Translations under genes and position numbers: made by a program
Assembly: GCA_038040445.1 (NCBI GenBank)
Contig: JBBPIG010000009.1
Coordinates: 1-64,000, forward strand
DNA: 64,000 bases
Source: Acidobacteriota bacterium
Lineage (GTDB): Bacteria; Acidobacteriota; Blastocatellia; UBA7656
Direction of reading: 5' to 3'
The notes under the pieces: generated by a model
The model's database searches: none
What the model was told of the DNA's origin: nothing
The model's input: the letters and a program-made list of their open reading frames with translations, nothing else
Shown: positions 36,432 through 44,789 of the stretch, piece by piece
Layout: the number at the start of each line of letters is the position of its first letter
Position numbering within the stretch: the first letter of the stretch is position 1

Positions 36432-37210
36432 TTGCCACCTCGCAGGCCCGAAAGGTAAGCGACCAGATCGTCGAGCTCGGAGGCAGAAAGAGCATCGCGA
36501 TAGGCCGGCATCATAGAGGACCCGAATTCTTTCTTTAACTCCGCAAGATCGAGCTTGCGGAAGGAGTGGAAGACGCCCGCCGCGTCTCGAAGTTGTATGG
36601 TGAATGAATCCTCGTTCGCGCGCATGCCTCTCACTTTATGACCGTCACGTGTGACGATGCTGACGACGAGAAACCCATCCGGGACCGACGCGCCTGGATC
36701 AGTCAAGGCTTCGCGCAAGTAGGCCGCGCTGCGTCGAGCGCCGATGTCAGTGAGCTTGGGGCCGAGACTTCCACCTCTCCCGCTTACGATGTGACACGCC
36801 GCGCACGCTCCCTTCGAGTCGTAGATCGCTTTGCCTCTAGATGTATCTCCGGGAAGTTTGACGACGGCAGTTCCGCCAAGCGACCTCACGTAGCCGGCGA
36901 CTTGCCAGATTTCGCGATCGGTCATTTGCCATGCGTCTGGCATCTCGGTTTCAGGGATGCCGTTCTTGATGATTTGAAACAAGGCGCTGTTGTCCGCGGC
37001 CCGAGGGAGATCCGGTTGGTTTAGCGCCGGACCGCGGCCGCCGGTTGCGCCGATTCCATGACACAACGCGCACTGCCCAACGAACATTTGTTTGCCGCGC
37101 GCCAGATCGTCCGCCGTCAGCCTCGAGACCGGGTCTTGATTCGGCGGGGTCATCCCCAGCGAGATGACCGCGGCGGCCATCAGCGTCACCATCTGCCAAC
37201 CCAATTTCAT
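36428..37210 (-). CDS. Di-haem cytochrome c
   Basis: A 260-residue exported protein with two c-type haem sites, CALCHG near residue 50 and CAACHI near 138. Likely axial methionine segments are ETEMPDAWQM and SSMMPAYRDALS. The start is the ATG giving MKLGWQMVTLMAAAV, five bases after AGGAGG; two extra residues from an upstream GTG are less likely. A DUF-like beta segment (FLVVSIVTRDGHKVRGMRAN) links the second haem to the tail and is also seen in haem-binding proteins of Acidobacteria. It forms an operon with the PQQ dehydrogenase. Confidence 0.92.
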   Translation of the reverse strand: MKLGWQMVTLMAAAVISLGMTPPNQDPVSRLTADDLARGKQMFVGQCALCHGIGATGGRGPALNQPDLPRAADNSALFQIIKNGIPETEMPDAWQMTDREIWQVAGYVRSLGGTAVVKLPGDTSRGKAIYDSKGACAACHIVSGRGGSLGPKLTDIGARRSAAYLREALTDPGASVPDGFLVVSIVTRDGHKVRGMRANEDSFTIQLRDAAGVFHSFRKLDLAELKKEFGSSMMPAYRDALSASELDDLVAYLSGLRGGK

Positions 37211-37273
37211 AGGCACCTCCTAACTGGATCAGGTTGCGAGAATGTAGTCGACTTCGGGTGGAGTTTCAAGGAA

Positions 37274-38221
37274 CTACTTTATTTCAATGTCTTCTTTGGT
37301 TCCAGTGAGCGCCTGCTGTCTGAATGCCGCTGCGCCGAGCAGACCGCCCATGCTCATCGATTCGACTGCCGAGCTCGGCACAAGCATCAACGCGCCCTTC
37401 TCCTTCAAGCCTTCGTACAGCATGTTCATCGCGCGCAGGTGAAGCGCTGTTGGGTTTCCCATGTAAGACTCAGCCGCTTTAGCAAAGAGGTGCGCGATCT
37501 CTACTTCAGCCTGGCCCAGGATGATGCGCGCTTGCTTCTCGCGAGAGGCCTGGGCCTCGCGCGACATCGCGTCTTGCAGGGCGTCCGGGATTACAACGTC
37601 TCGCATCTCGACCGATTGAACAGTCACGCCCCAGGGATTCGAGCGTTCGTCGATCAACTTCTGTAACTCTTCCTCAATGCGCTCGCGGCCTCTCAACAGC
37701 TCAGTAAGGGCTGTGCGGCCGATGATGTCGCGCAGCGCGGTTTGCGACGCCCAACTCACCGCTTGCTGATAGTCCTGCACTTCGAGTGCGGCCTTCTCGG
37801 GATCGTAGACCATCCAGAACAACACAGCGTCCACGTTGACCGGCACGGTGTCCGAGGTGAGCGTTTGCTCCGCTACGAAGTTGGTAGTGATGATGCGTTG
37901 ATCGATCCACGAAGATACCGTGTCGATCAACGGCACGATCCAGAACAGACCGGGGCCCCTGATGCCGACGTAGCGACCGAGTCGAAGCACTACGGCTTTC
38001 TCCCATTGCTTGGCGACCTTGGGAGCCTGCGCCAGCAACAGTCCGATGACCAGGCCGATGATCGGGCCGATCGGGTTGTTAAACATGACCGCGGGGATCA
38101 CACCGAGGAGCAATGGAAACAAAAAAAGCATCGCAGCCACGATGTTCAAACGCGGTGCGTTTGGAATGGGGAGTGCTGGTTTGGTTTGCGCCAGTTGAGT
38201 GTCCTTATTGGTGAGTCCCAT
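37274..38221 (-). CDS. Slipin/stomatin-like SPFH (band 7) membrane protein
   Basis: A 315-residue protein with two N-terminal hydrophobic stretches (IVAAMLFLFPLLLGVIPAVM; IGPIIGLVIGLLLAQ) and a full band-7 domain: VLRLGRYVGIRGPGLFWIVP, VNVDAVLFWMVYDPEKAAL and LRDIIGRTALTELLRGRERI. These scaffold proteins organise membrane patches. The gene lies 25 bp after a GntR-family regulator in the same direction, and AGGAG precedes the ATG. The pair is likely autoregulated through the operator at 38649-38670. Confidence 0.92.
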   Translation of the reverse strand: MGLTNKDTQLAQTKPALPIPNAPRLNIVAAMLFLFPLLLGVIPAVMFNNPIGPIIGLVIGLLLAQAPKVAKQWEKAVVLRLGRYVGIRGPGLFWIVPLIDTVSSWIDQRIITTNFVAEQTLTSDTVPVNVDAVLFWMVYDPEKAALEVQDYQQAVSWASQTALRDIIGRTALTELLRGRERIEEELQKLIDERSNPWGVTVQSVEMRDVVIPDALQDAMSREAQASREKQARIILGQAEVEIAHLFAKAAESYMGNPTALHLRAMNMLYEGLKEKGALMLVPSSAVESMSMGGLLGAAAFRQQALTGTKEDIEIK

Positions 38222-38246
38222 GATTCAATTCTCCTTTTCAATGCTC

Positions 38247-38633
38247 TCATTTCTTCTTCTTGAGCCGATCCCTCAGATGTTCGAGGGCTTCTTTAGCCGA
38301 GAAGCCCAGGTGAGCCGCCGTCGAAAGAAAATGGTCTTCGAGTTCGCGCAACTCATGCTCGCGATCTTTTTCGTGAGCCGCTGCAAGGGGGCGTGCCCTT
38401 ACAAAAGTCCCCACACCTCGTCTGGTTTCGACTACGCCTGCCCGTTCAAGCTCCAGGTATACCTTAGCGACAGTGTTGGCATTAATTCGCAGGTCCACGG
38501 CGAGTTGTCGGACAGTAGGCAACTGATCGCCTACCCCCAATTTGCCGGTAGCAATCGCAAACCGGATCGCCCGCTCGAGCTGATGGTAGAGCGGCGTCGG
38601 ATGCGCGGTGTCAATGTTGAACGGAACGCTCAT
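38247..38633 (-). CDS. GntR family regulator, YtrA-type
   Basis: A 128-residue repressor-like protein. The winged helix has PLYHQLERAIRFAIATGKL, LPTVRQLAVDLRINANTVAK and GVGTFV. The C-terminal part is only about 45 residues, the short form seen in the YtrA subfamily, which has no large effector domain. It starts 15 bp downstream of a palindrome fitting the subfamily's operators and precedes the slipin gene, suggesting a stress-responsive membrane operon. The effector is unknown. Confidence 0.92.
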   Translation of the reverse strand: MSVPFNIDTAHPTPLYHQLERAIRFAIATGKLGVGDQLPTVRQLAVDLRINANTVAKVYLELERAGVVETRRGVGTFVRARPLAAAHEKDREHELRELEDHFLSTAAHLGFSAKEALEHLRDRLKKKK

Positions 38634-38648
38634 TGTCCCTTTGTCCGC

Positions 38649-38670
38649 TTGTACTACGACAATAGTACAA
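38649..38670. promoter_or_regulatory. Candidate GntR operator
   Basis: TTGTACTA (38649-38656), CGACAA, TAGTACAA (38663-38670): perfect 8 bp arms with a 6-base spacer, placed just upstream of the regulator's start codon. It lies in the region shared with the divergent rhodanese gene at 38818, where TAGAAT (38732-38737) may be a -10 box. Confidence 0.7.
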
Positions 38671-38817
38671 GGGAAGTTCGAAGAGTCAACTGCTCTTGTG
38701 CTTCACCGTGACTTAACGATCAAGCGAATGGTAGAATCGTGGTCTCAGGCAATCTTAAGACTGCGCGACGGTGTTAAGCCGGTGAGTGGTTCACCAAGGA
38801 ATTCAGGGAGGGACATA

Positions 38818-39279
38818 ATGCGATTCAGAAACTCTATACTGGCGGCGATTCTTACGATGGCACTTGCGGGGGCGGCATTCGCTCAGACAAGTAAACATAC
38901 CCACGAGCACGACTCAGATAAGGCGGCAGACTCGAAGGCTTCAGCCGATGACGCCAAACCTAAAATAACGGCGAAGGATCTCAAGCAACGGCTCGACAAG
39001 GGCGAGAAAATCACAATCCTCGACGCGCGCTCCAACCTCGGCGGGCAGATTCTAAAGGGCGCGCTTCACGTCCCGATGGATAAACTGGAAGAGTGGGCGA
39101 AGGACGTTGCCAAGAACGCGGTAATAGTCACCTACTGCACATGCCCAAACGACGAATCGGCGGACAGCGAAGTGCAAAAGCTGCGTGAGATGGGATTTAA
39201 GAATGTTTATGCGCTCAGCGGCGGTCTGGATGCCGCGCGTGCGGCGGGGCTCGAGGTGGTGACCCCGGCCGACAAGTAA
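38818..39279 (+). CDS. Exported rhodanese-like protein
   Basis: A 153-residue protein with signal peptide ([15 protein letters not shown]) and a His/Asp-rich linker ([15 protein letters not shown]). The rhodanese domain runs from about residue 55: [30 protein letters not shown] and the active-site loop [12 protein letters not shown], where the first Cys is the likely sulfur carrier. [18 protein letters not shown] closes the domain. The ATG has GGGAGGG upstream; the longer open frame covers the promoter. It precedes the exported peroxidase gene by 46 bp, so both may handle thiol or oxidative stress outside the cytosol. Confidence 0.88.
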   Translation: MRFRNSILAAILTMALAGAAFAQTSKHTHEHDSDKAADSKASADDAKPKITAKDLKQRLDKGEKITILDARSNLGGQILKGALHVPMDKLEEWAKDVAKNAVIVTYCTCPNDESADSEVQKLREMGFKNVYALSGGLDAARAAGLEVVTPADK

Positions 39280-39325
39280 AAACTCAGCCGTGTCAAACGG
39301 CTACAAACTCAGCCTGGAGGAATCG

Positions 39326-39922
39326 ATGAAAGCAAAGCTCACTTTCGCATTCGCAGTAACGGTTGTTTGCGCCGCGCTCTTCGCCATTTCTATTTCGAGT
39401 CGCGAGAGCAGCGCGGCGAGCAGTGGGGAAAAAATGAACTCGATTTACGACTTCTCGCTAAAAGATATCGATCACAAGGAAGTCAGCCTGAGCCAGTATC
39501 GCGGCAAAGTTGTGATGGTCGTCAACGTTGCCAGCAGGTGTGGCTACACTCCTCAATACGAAGGCCTGCAGAAGGTCTACATGAAATACAAGGATCGGGG
39601 ATTTGTGATTCTCGGATTCCCGGCGAACAACTTCATGTCTCAGGAACCCGGCACTGATGAGGAGATAAAGACGTTTTGCTCGACGAAGTACAGCGTAACC
39701 TTCCCCATTTTTTCAAAGATTTCGGTAAAAGGCGACGACATCCATCCGCTGTACAAGTTTCTTACCGGCAAGGAAACGAACCCCGATTTTGGCGGCGACA
39801 TAAAGTGGAACTTCAGCAAGTTCCTGGTGGACAAGAGCGGGAAGATCATTGCCCGATTCGAGCCGAAGGTGACGCCCGAGAGCGATCCGGTGATTCAAGC
39901 AATCGAGAAGGCGCTACAGTAA
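39326..39922 (+). CDS. Exported glutathione peroxidase-family thiol peroxidase
   Basis: A 198-residue protein with signal peptide ([18 protein letters not shown]). The GPx fold shows [40 protein letters not shown] with the peroxidatic Cys, [18 protein letters not shown] and [12 protein letters not shown]. Cys replaces selenocysteine, as in most bacteria. The second Cys in [12 protein letters not shown] is placed as the resolving Cys of thioredoxin-dependent enzymes. GGAGG precedes the ATG at a normal distance. A strong terminator follows at 39953. Confidence 0.94.
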   Translation: MKAKLTFAFAVTVVCAALFAISISSRESSAASSGEKMNSIYDFSLKDIDHKEVSLSQYRGKVVMVVNVASRCGYTPQYEGLQKVYMKYKDRGFVILGFPANNFMSQEPGTDEEIKTFCSTKYSVTFPIFSKISVKGDDIHPLYKFLTGKETNPDFGGDIKWNFSKFLVDKSGKIIARFEPKVTPESDPVIQAIEKALQ

Positions 39923-39952
39923 ACGCGATCCAATAGGCTGACATTTGTGTGA

Positions 39953-39977
39953 AGGGGGCGAAGGCGCCCCCTTTTTG
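39953..39977 (+). terminator. Rho-independent terminator after the peroxidase gene
   Basis: AGGGGGCG (39953-39960), loop AAGG, CGCCCCCT (39965-39972), then TTTT. A compact GC stem with a T-run, 31 bases after the stop codon. Confidence 0.85.
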
Positions 39978-40083
39978 ATTGCCCGCGTAGCGTAGTGCTC
40001 TCAGACGGTATGATCGCAACTTGTACGCCTGAGGCGCGCGCCTGTAATCTGTAGCTTCCTTTTTTTGACGGAGACAATTCTCG

Positions 40084-41658
40084 TTGACCAAAGTTAAGAA
40101 TGCGCCTCTTGTGTTGATAGTTCTCGACGGGTTCGGGTACTCGGCCAAACGAGAAGGCAACGCGATTGCTCTTGCCCGGACGCCGCATTTCGATGAGTGG
40201 TACAAGCAGTATCCCAACACGCTCGTCGAAGCTTCCGGACAATACGTCGGCCTGCGCGCCGGGCAAATGGGTAACAGCGAGGTAGGGCATCTGAACATCG
40301 GCGGCGGGCGGATCGTGCGAATGGACACTTCGCGCATCGACCACGCGATTGAGACGGGTGAGCTCTTTCACAACGACGCGCTCATACAAGCGATAGAACA
40401 CGCGAACAGCCGCAAGTCGGCTTTGCACCTGATGGGCCTCGTCTCTCACGGTGGAGTTCATTCTTCGCAAGAGCACCTGTATGCGCTGCTGCGAATGGCC
40501 GGGGAGCGAAACCTCGAACGAGTCTTCGTGCACGCGTTTCTTGACGGCCGCGACACCGCACCCGATTCAGGAGCCGGCTTTATCGCCGAGCTTATCGACA
40601 AGACGGGCGAATATGCCCTCGGCCGAGTAGCTACGGTTGTCGGGCGCTACTATGCGATGGACCGGGACAAGCGATGGCAGCGCACGGAGAAGGCTTATCG
40701 GTTGATGCGCTGCGGCGAGGGACGCGCCCGGCGAGATCCGGTTGCGGCGATTCGCGAGTCCTACAGCGAAGGCGTCACCGACGAGTTCGTGAAGCCGATC
40801 GTGATTGTCGATGACGGCGGCAAGCCAATCGCGACCATTCGAGACGGAGACAGCGTGATCTTCTTCAACTTCCGTTCGGATCGCGCGAGACAGATCACGC
40901 GCGCGTTCACCGAGGATGACTTTACTTTCTTTGATCGAGGACCGAAGCCGGAGATACGGTTCACTTGCATGACCTATTACGATCGCCAGTTTGCTTTGCC
41001 CGTAGCGTTCGGGCCGGAGCATCTCGATCACATACTCGCCGACGTGTTTGCCGAAGCCGGGCTCAAAAACCTGCGCATAGCCGAGACGGAAAAATACGCG
41101 CACGTAACCTTCTTTTTCAACGGCGGAGTCGAGCCCCCGTTTCCCGGCGAGGAGCGAATCTTGATCCCGTCTCCGAAGGTGGCCACTTATGACTTGAAGC
41201 CGGAGATGAGCGCGCACGGCATAACGGATGAAGTGGTGAACCAAATCGAAAGCGGCCGATTCGACGTGGTGATAATGAACTACGCGAACGCGGATATGGT
41301 GGGTCACACCGGAAACCTTGAGGCAACGATTAAGGCGATCGAGGTGATCGATGAATGTCTTGGCCGAGTAGTCGGCGCGACGCGTGCGAAAGGCGGCTCG
41401 GTGATCATCACGGCTGATCACGGCAACGCCGAGCAGATGATCGATCTCGCGACCGGGCAGATCTTCACGGCGCACACCACGAATCCGGTGCCCGCCATTT
41501 TGATTGGCGATCATCGCTGCCGGCTGCGCGAGGGTGGATCGTTGAGAGACATCGCGCCGACGATGTTGGGCATCCTGGGCCTCAAGAAGCCTACGCAGAT
41601 GACCGGGCAGGATTTGAGGATAGAAGATAGAGGATCGAGGATAGAGGATAGAGGATAG
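40084..41658 (+). CDS. gpmI: 2,3-bisphosphoglycerate-independent phosphoglycerate mutase
   Basis: A 524-residue glycolytic enzyme. It appears to start at TTG (TKVKNAPLVLIVLDGFGYS), with GGAG ten bases upstream. Metal and Ser sites are seen in VLDGFGYS, GNSEVGHLNIGGGR (phosphoserine), HAFLDGRDTAPDSGAGF, GRYYAMDRDKRW, FRSDRARQI and the C-terminal MNYANADMVGHTGN and TADHGNAEQM. The last ~14 residues (RIEDRGSRIEDRG) are coded by the tandem words of the adjoining intergenic repeat and are unlikely to matter for catalysis. Confidence 0.95.
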   Translation: MTKVKNAPLVLIVLDGFGYSAKREGNAIALARTPHFDEWYKQYPNTLVEASGQYVGLRAGQMGNSEVGHLNIGGGRIVRMDTSRIDHAIETGELFHNDALIQAIEHANSRKSALHLMGLVSHGGVHSSQEHLYALLRMAGERNLERVFVHAFLDGRDTAPDSGAGFIAELIDKTGEYALGRVATVVGRYYAMDRDKRWQRTEKAYRLMRCGEGRARRDPVAAIRESYSEGVTDEFVKPIVIVDDGGKPIATIRDGDSVIFFNFRSDRARQITRAFTEDDFTFFDRGPKPEIRFTCMTYYDRQFALPVAFGPEHLDHILADVFAEAGLKNLRIAETEKYAHVTFFFNGGVEPPFPGEERILIPSPKVATYDLKPEMSAHGITDEVVNQIESGRFDVVIMNYANADMVGHTGNLEATIKAIEVIDECLGRVVGATRAKGGSVIITADHGNAEQMIDLATGQIFTAHTTNPVPAILIGDHRCRLREGGSLRDIAPTMLGILGLKKPTQMTGQDLRIEDRGSRIEDRG

Positions 41659-41750
41659 AGGATAGAAGATAGAAGATAGAGGGTCGCGATCGACGATTCG
41701 TAAAGCTATCCCCGATCCTCGATCCTCTATACTCGATTCTCGATTCTCAA
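41616..41750. repeat. GATAGAGGAT word-repeat palindrome, overlapping the gpmI 3' end
   Basis: Left part: about seven variants of GGATAGA(G/A)GAT. Right part after ~45 bases: ATCCTCGATCCTCTATACTC and CGATTCTCGATTCTC, roughly the reverse complement. The left arm overlaps the last codons of gpmI and the right arm ends about 15 bp before the next gene. Confidence 0.75.
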
Positions 41751-41764
41751 GCAATGGGTGAATA

Positions 41765-42826
41765 ATGAAAGTGGGATTAGTAGGTTTTGCAGGATCGGGA
41801 AAGACGACGATCTTCAATACGCTCACCGGGCTCACCGCCGAGGTTGGTGGCTACGGCGCGCGCGAGAAGGCTAACGTCGGGGTGATAAAAGTGCCCGACC
41901 ATCGGGTCGACAAGCTCGCCGAGATCTTCAAACCGAAGAAACAGACTTATGCGGAGATCAGCTTCGTCGACGTCGCCGGTCCGCAAGCCGAAGACGCCGA
42001 GCGGGTCCAATCGGGACTTGACCCGAAACTCGTTCAACACATGCGCGAAGCCGATGCGTTGGTTCACGTCGTCCGCACGTTCGACAATCCGGTGCTGTTG
42101 CAAGGCGCCGATCCGGCGCGTGATATTCGCGGGTTCGACGATGAGTTGATGCTGACCGACCTGGTGCAGATCGAGAACCGAATCTCGCGGCTAAAGAAAG
42201 AGAAAGACTCGGCGCGCGAGAGCGAGATGATGGAGCGATTGAAGGCGGCGCTCGAAGGCGAACAACCCCTTCGCGATTTGGACCTCGCGCACGAAGATTT
42301 GGCGATCATCGCCGGGTTCCGGTTCCTAAGCCTGAAGCCGCTGCTCGTATTGATCAATCAGCCCGAGGAAGCGGCGGGAGCCGGGGCGCCCGGCGGCGTC
42401 GGCGAGCTGGCCGAATCGAAGAAACTCAGCGTTATTGCAATGTCAGGGAAGGTCGAAATGGAAATCGCGCAGCTTGCGCCCGAAGACCAGCGCGAGTTCC
42501 TTCAAGATGTAGGAATCGCGGAACCGGCGCGCGATCGATTCATCCGCGCGGCATACTCGCTGCTCGACCTCATAAGCTTTCTGACGTCGGGTGAAGACGA
42601 ATGCCGGGCCTGGTCGATCAAACGAGGAACCACCGCGCACAAGGCGGCGGGCGTAATTCACTCGGACATCGAGCGGGGCTTCATAAAAGCTGAAGTTATT
42701 CGATTCGACGACCTCGCGGAATTGGGCAGCGAAGCGCGATGCCGCGAGCACGGCAAACTCAAGGTTGAAGGCAAAGACTACGTTGTGCAGGACGGCGATG
42801 TAGTTCACTTCAGGTTTAATGTCTAA
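41765..42826 (+). CDS. YchF/Obg-related P-loop NTPase with TGS domain
   Basis: A 353-residue protein of the YchF-like group. G1 is GFAGSGKTTIFN rather than the usual NVGKST form, G3 is FVDVAGPQ where YchF has DIAGLV, and the G4 position shows LLVLINQPEE, consistent with the ATP-preferring YchF type. A coiled-coil insert follows (ISRLKKEKDSARESEMMERL). The C-terminal TGS domain has LISFLTSGEDECRAWSIKRG, HSDIERGFIKAEVI and KDYVVQDGDVVHFRFNV. Canonical YchF has NVGKSTLFN, so this may be a separate subfamily; I give no symbol. Confidence 0.85.
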   Translation: MKVGLVGFAGSGKTTIFNTLTGLTAEVGGYGAREKANVGVIKVPDHRVDKLAEIFKPKKQTYAEISFVDVAGPQAEDAERVQSGLDPKLVQHMREADALVHVVRTFDNPVLLQGADPARDIRGFDDELMLTDLVQIENRISRLKKEKDSARESEMMERLKAALEGEQPLRDLDLAHEDLAIIAGFRFLSLKPLLVLINQPEEAAGAGAPGGVGELAESKKLSVIAMSGKVEMEIAQLAPEDQREFLQDVGIAEPARDRFIRAAYSLLDLISFLTSGEDECRAWSIKRGTTAHKAAGVIHSDIERGFIKAEVIRFDDLAELGSEARCREHGKLKVEGKDYVVQDGDVVHFRFNV

Positions 42827-42830
42827 GAGA

Positions 42831-42990
42831 AGTCCGTTGTCCGTAGTGCGTAGTCCGTTGTCCCTTGACGGCGGGCATCCGCGCGAAGGTGCATCCTCCA
42901 ACGACGGCCACTATCCCGCATCAAACGATCGTCGACGGACTGTTGACGACAGCCTACGGACTACGGACCACGGACTACGGACTATGGACT
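42831..42990. repeat. GTCCGTAGTCC word-repeat palindrome, copy 1
   Basis: Left arm AGTCCGTTGTCCGTAGTGCG then TAGTCCGTTGTCC; right arm CCTACGGACTACGGACCACG then GACTACGGACTATGGAC. About 90 bases lie between. The right arm supplies the ATG of the next gene. A larger copy is at 51041-51212. Confidence 0.8.
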
Positions 42991-43688
42991 TCCGCGTAGT
43001 CCTTTTCGACATCGACGGCACGTTGATCAAGACCGTTCGGCGGGGCGAGTATCGCGGACTCATACACGCGATGCTGTTAGACGTCTTCGGGACGTGCGGG
43101 CAAATCGCTCAGGTCGATTTCGCCGGCAAGACCGATCTTGCGATTTATCGAGAGGCGCTCGAGTGTGAGGGTGTCACTCCGGCGCAGATACGCGAGCGGC
43201 TTCCGCTGGTCGAAGCGGCAACGGTCGAAATCTTGAATCATCTCGCGGCGACCGGCGACGTGTTTCGACTTTGCCCCGGCGTCCGAGACTTACTTGAAAA
43301 GCTTGCCCTCGATTCGCGATTCCTGCCGAGCTTGCTCACGGGCAACGTCGAGAAGCTCGCAGAAGCCAAGCTGCGAGTCGCCGGAATCTGGCACTACTTC
43401 AAAGGGCGCGGCGCGTTCGGCAGCGATGACGAGGATCGCGACCACCTGCCTGCGATCGCCGCTGAGAGACTCAACGCTCATCTAGGACGAGCCCTCGCGC
43501 CCGATCGATTTATCATAGTCGGCGACACGCCTCGCGACATATCGTGCGCTCGCCATTTCGGCGCGCGGGTGCTTGCGGTGGCTTCGGGAGCACACACGGT
43601 CGAGCAACTGGAACCCTTCGCTCCCGATGCCCTGCTGGCAGACTTGAGCGATACCTCATCAGTGATTCGGCTGCTGACAGAGATCTGA
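42984..43688 (+). CDS. HAD family hydrolase (phosphoglycolate phosphatase-like)
   Basis: A 234-residue HAD phosphatase. Motif I is VVLFDIDGTLIKT, motif II LPSLLTGNVEKLAE, motif III area AKLRVAGIWHYF and motif IV FIIVGDTPRDISCARHFGAR. A helical cap lies between motif I and II. The chosen ATG lies inside the word-repeat palindrome (GGACTATGGAC) and has no ribosome site; the longer open frame would be entirely repeat-coded. Substrate unknown; such enzymes often clean up phosphoglycolate or nucleotides. Confidence 0.9.
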   Translation: MDFRVVLFDIDGTLIKTVRRGEYRGLIHAMLLDVFGTCGQIAQVDFAGKTDLAIYREALECEGVTPAQIRERLPLVEAATVEILNHLAATGDVFRLCPGVRDLLEKLALDSRFLPSLLTGNVEKLAEAKLRVAGIWHYFKGRGAFGSDDEDRDHLPAIAAERLNAHLGRALAPDRFIIVGDTPRDISCARHFGARVLAVASGAHTVEQLEPFAPDALLADLSDTSSVIRLLTEI

Positions 43689-43886
43689 ATTCAGGGCTTC
43701 CAATCAAGAAAAGCGATGCTAGAAGTAAGAGCCGGTCGTAAAGGCGTAAGAAGCGCGGTCCTTGCTAGTGGCATTGCCGCCCGAACAGCGACCCATGATC
43801 GCCAGGACTGTAGCACGCGATCGGTGGGATCAAAAAAAGAGGAAGCGCAGCTAAACGTGAGGTGCGGCTCTTCAGCTAGTGTGTCC

Positions 43887-44318
43887 TTAATTGATGAAGG
43901 GAACGCTAGGTTTTACTTCTATTTCTACCTGCTTTTTGTACTCCTCAAACTTGATCATAAAGTTACAAAAAAATCCGTATCGCCCTAATATTGTCATATC
44001 CGGATATCTTTCTGAGTCAGTAAACGCAACAAGGGTGTCTACACTTCCCACGTCCTTGATTGCTATGTTCACCTGATGTAGATAGCCAGCAAATTCGTTT
44101 CCTTCCATAACCCCAGCGAGGCGGAGCTTCTTGCCCTTCTTGAGATCCACGTTGAATATCTGAGCAAAAGAGGCATTCAATACACTGTAATCTGCACCGG
44201 AATCTATCAGAGCCCACACTGGTAATACTATCTTGTTACACGTAATGCGGACTGACACAATCGGTAATTGTACGAGATTGCCATCTGGGTCTTTATACTT
44301 GCGGTACGGAATGATCAT
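43887..44318 (-). CDS. Retropepsin-like aspartic protease (clan AA)
   Basis: A 143-residue single-domain protein. The catalytic signature is PVWALIDSGADYSVLNASFA, with the DSGAD core, and the C-terminal ILGRYGFFCNFMIKFEEYKK matches the ILGR.GFF partner motif of bacterial retropepsin-like proteins. Active enzymes are homodimers, each giving one Asp. It overlaps the start of nothing downstream but its ATG overlaps the TGA of the DUF5678-like gene (ATGA), so both are co-translated. Codon use and base composition are clearly more AT-rich than the neighbours, a sign of transfer. Confidence 0.88.
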   Translation of the reverse strand: MIIPYRKYKDPDGNLVQLPIVSVRITCNKIVLPVWALIDSGADYSVLNASFAQIFNVDLKKGKKLRLAGVMEGNEFAGYLHQVNIAIKDVGSVDTLVAFTDSERYPDMTILGRYGFFCNFMIKFEEYKKQVEIEVKPSVPFIN

Positions 44319-44524
44319 AAGAACGCATACACATAAGATTTTCCAAACGGTCGAACCTTGAATAGGGCCGCTTCGCTATATCCATTTGCATCCGCTTGGA
44401 CTTTGGCCTGATAAGCGGTATCTCCACTTCCGACAACCCTATCTTCACTCTCAAGGATTGCAACCCACTTATTCTCATAGTTCCTGAGATCGTCTTCTAG
44501 CGGTCCTCTTTTCTCTTCAGCCAT
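44315..44524 (-). CDS. Small DUF5678-like protein paired with the aspartic protease
   Basis: About 69 residues from the ATG giving MAEEKRGPLEDDLRNYENKW. YENKWVAILESEDRVVGSGD followed by a helix YQAKVQADANGYSEAALFKV is the pattern of DUF5678-type proteins. An upstream in-frame ATG exists, but it lies within the boundary repeat. Small proteins of this kind regularly sit next to retropepsin-like genes, which suggests substrate, regulator or antitoxin-like partner. The role is not known. Confidence 0.7.
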   Translation of the reverse strand: MAEEKRGPLEDDLRNYENKWVAILESEDRVVGSGDTAYQAKVQADANGYSEAALFKVRPFGKSYVYAFL

Positions 44525-44789
44525 AATCACTCTCCCAGGGGAGATTCTACCGTAAAAGACCAATATTAGGGACACTTTCTTGTCGTCAATGCCTGATCAT
44601 TTTAGTAATGAGCTAAGAAATGAACTGCCAAACCTGCACCGCCGATGGAAGATGAAATTACAGATCATTTTCTGCGATTGCACCGTGCTTGGCAGATGCA
44701 ACCGCTTCTTCGATCCAGTCTGTACATACCGGCGTTTGTATCACGCCCCGTTCTGAGCCGCAAGTGCAGTCTAGTTGCACGCTTCACCT

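Larger units (their letters stand above)
43881..44575. mobile_element. Two-gene cassette bounded by GTGTCCYTAAT inverted repeats
   Basis: The left end GTGTCCTTAATT (43881-43892) and the right end AATATTAGGGACAC (44562-44575), whose complement begins GTGTCCCTAATATT, face each other and tightly enclose the protease and DUF5678-like genes. The left end includes the protease stop codon. Similar GTGTCCTAATCTT ends occur at 56483-56737. No transposase is present and no target duplication was found. Confidence 0.4.

Noticed and set aside
40567-41835. Long open frame opposite gpmI
   Set aside because: It lies antisense to the full catalytic part of gpmI and its start is coded by the intergenic repeat; a codon-bias shadow.
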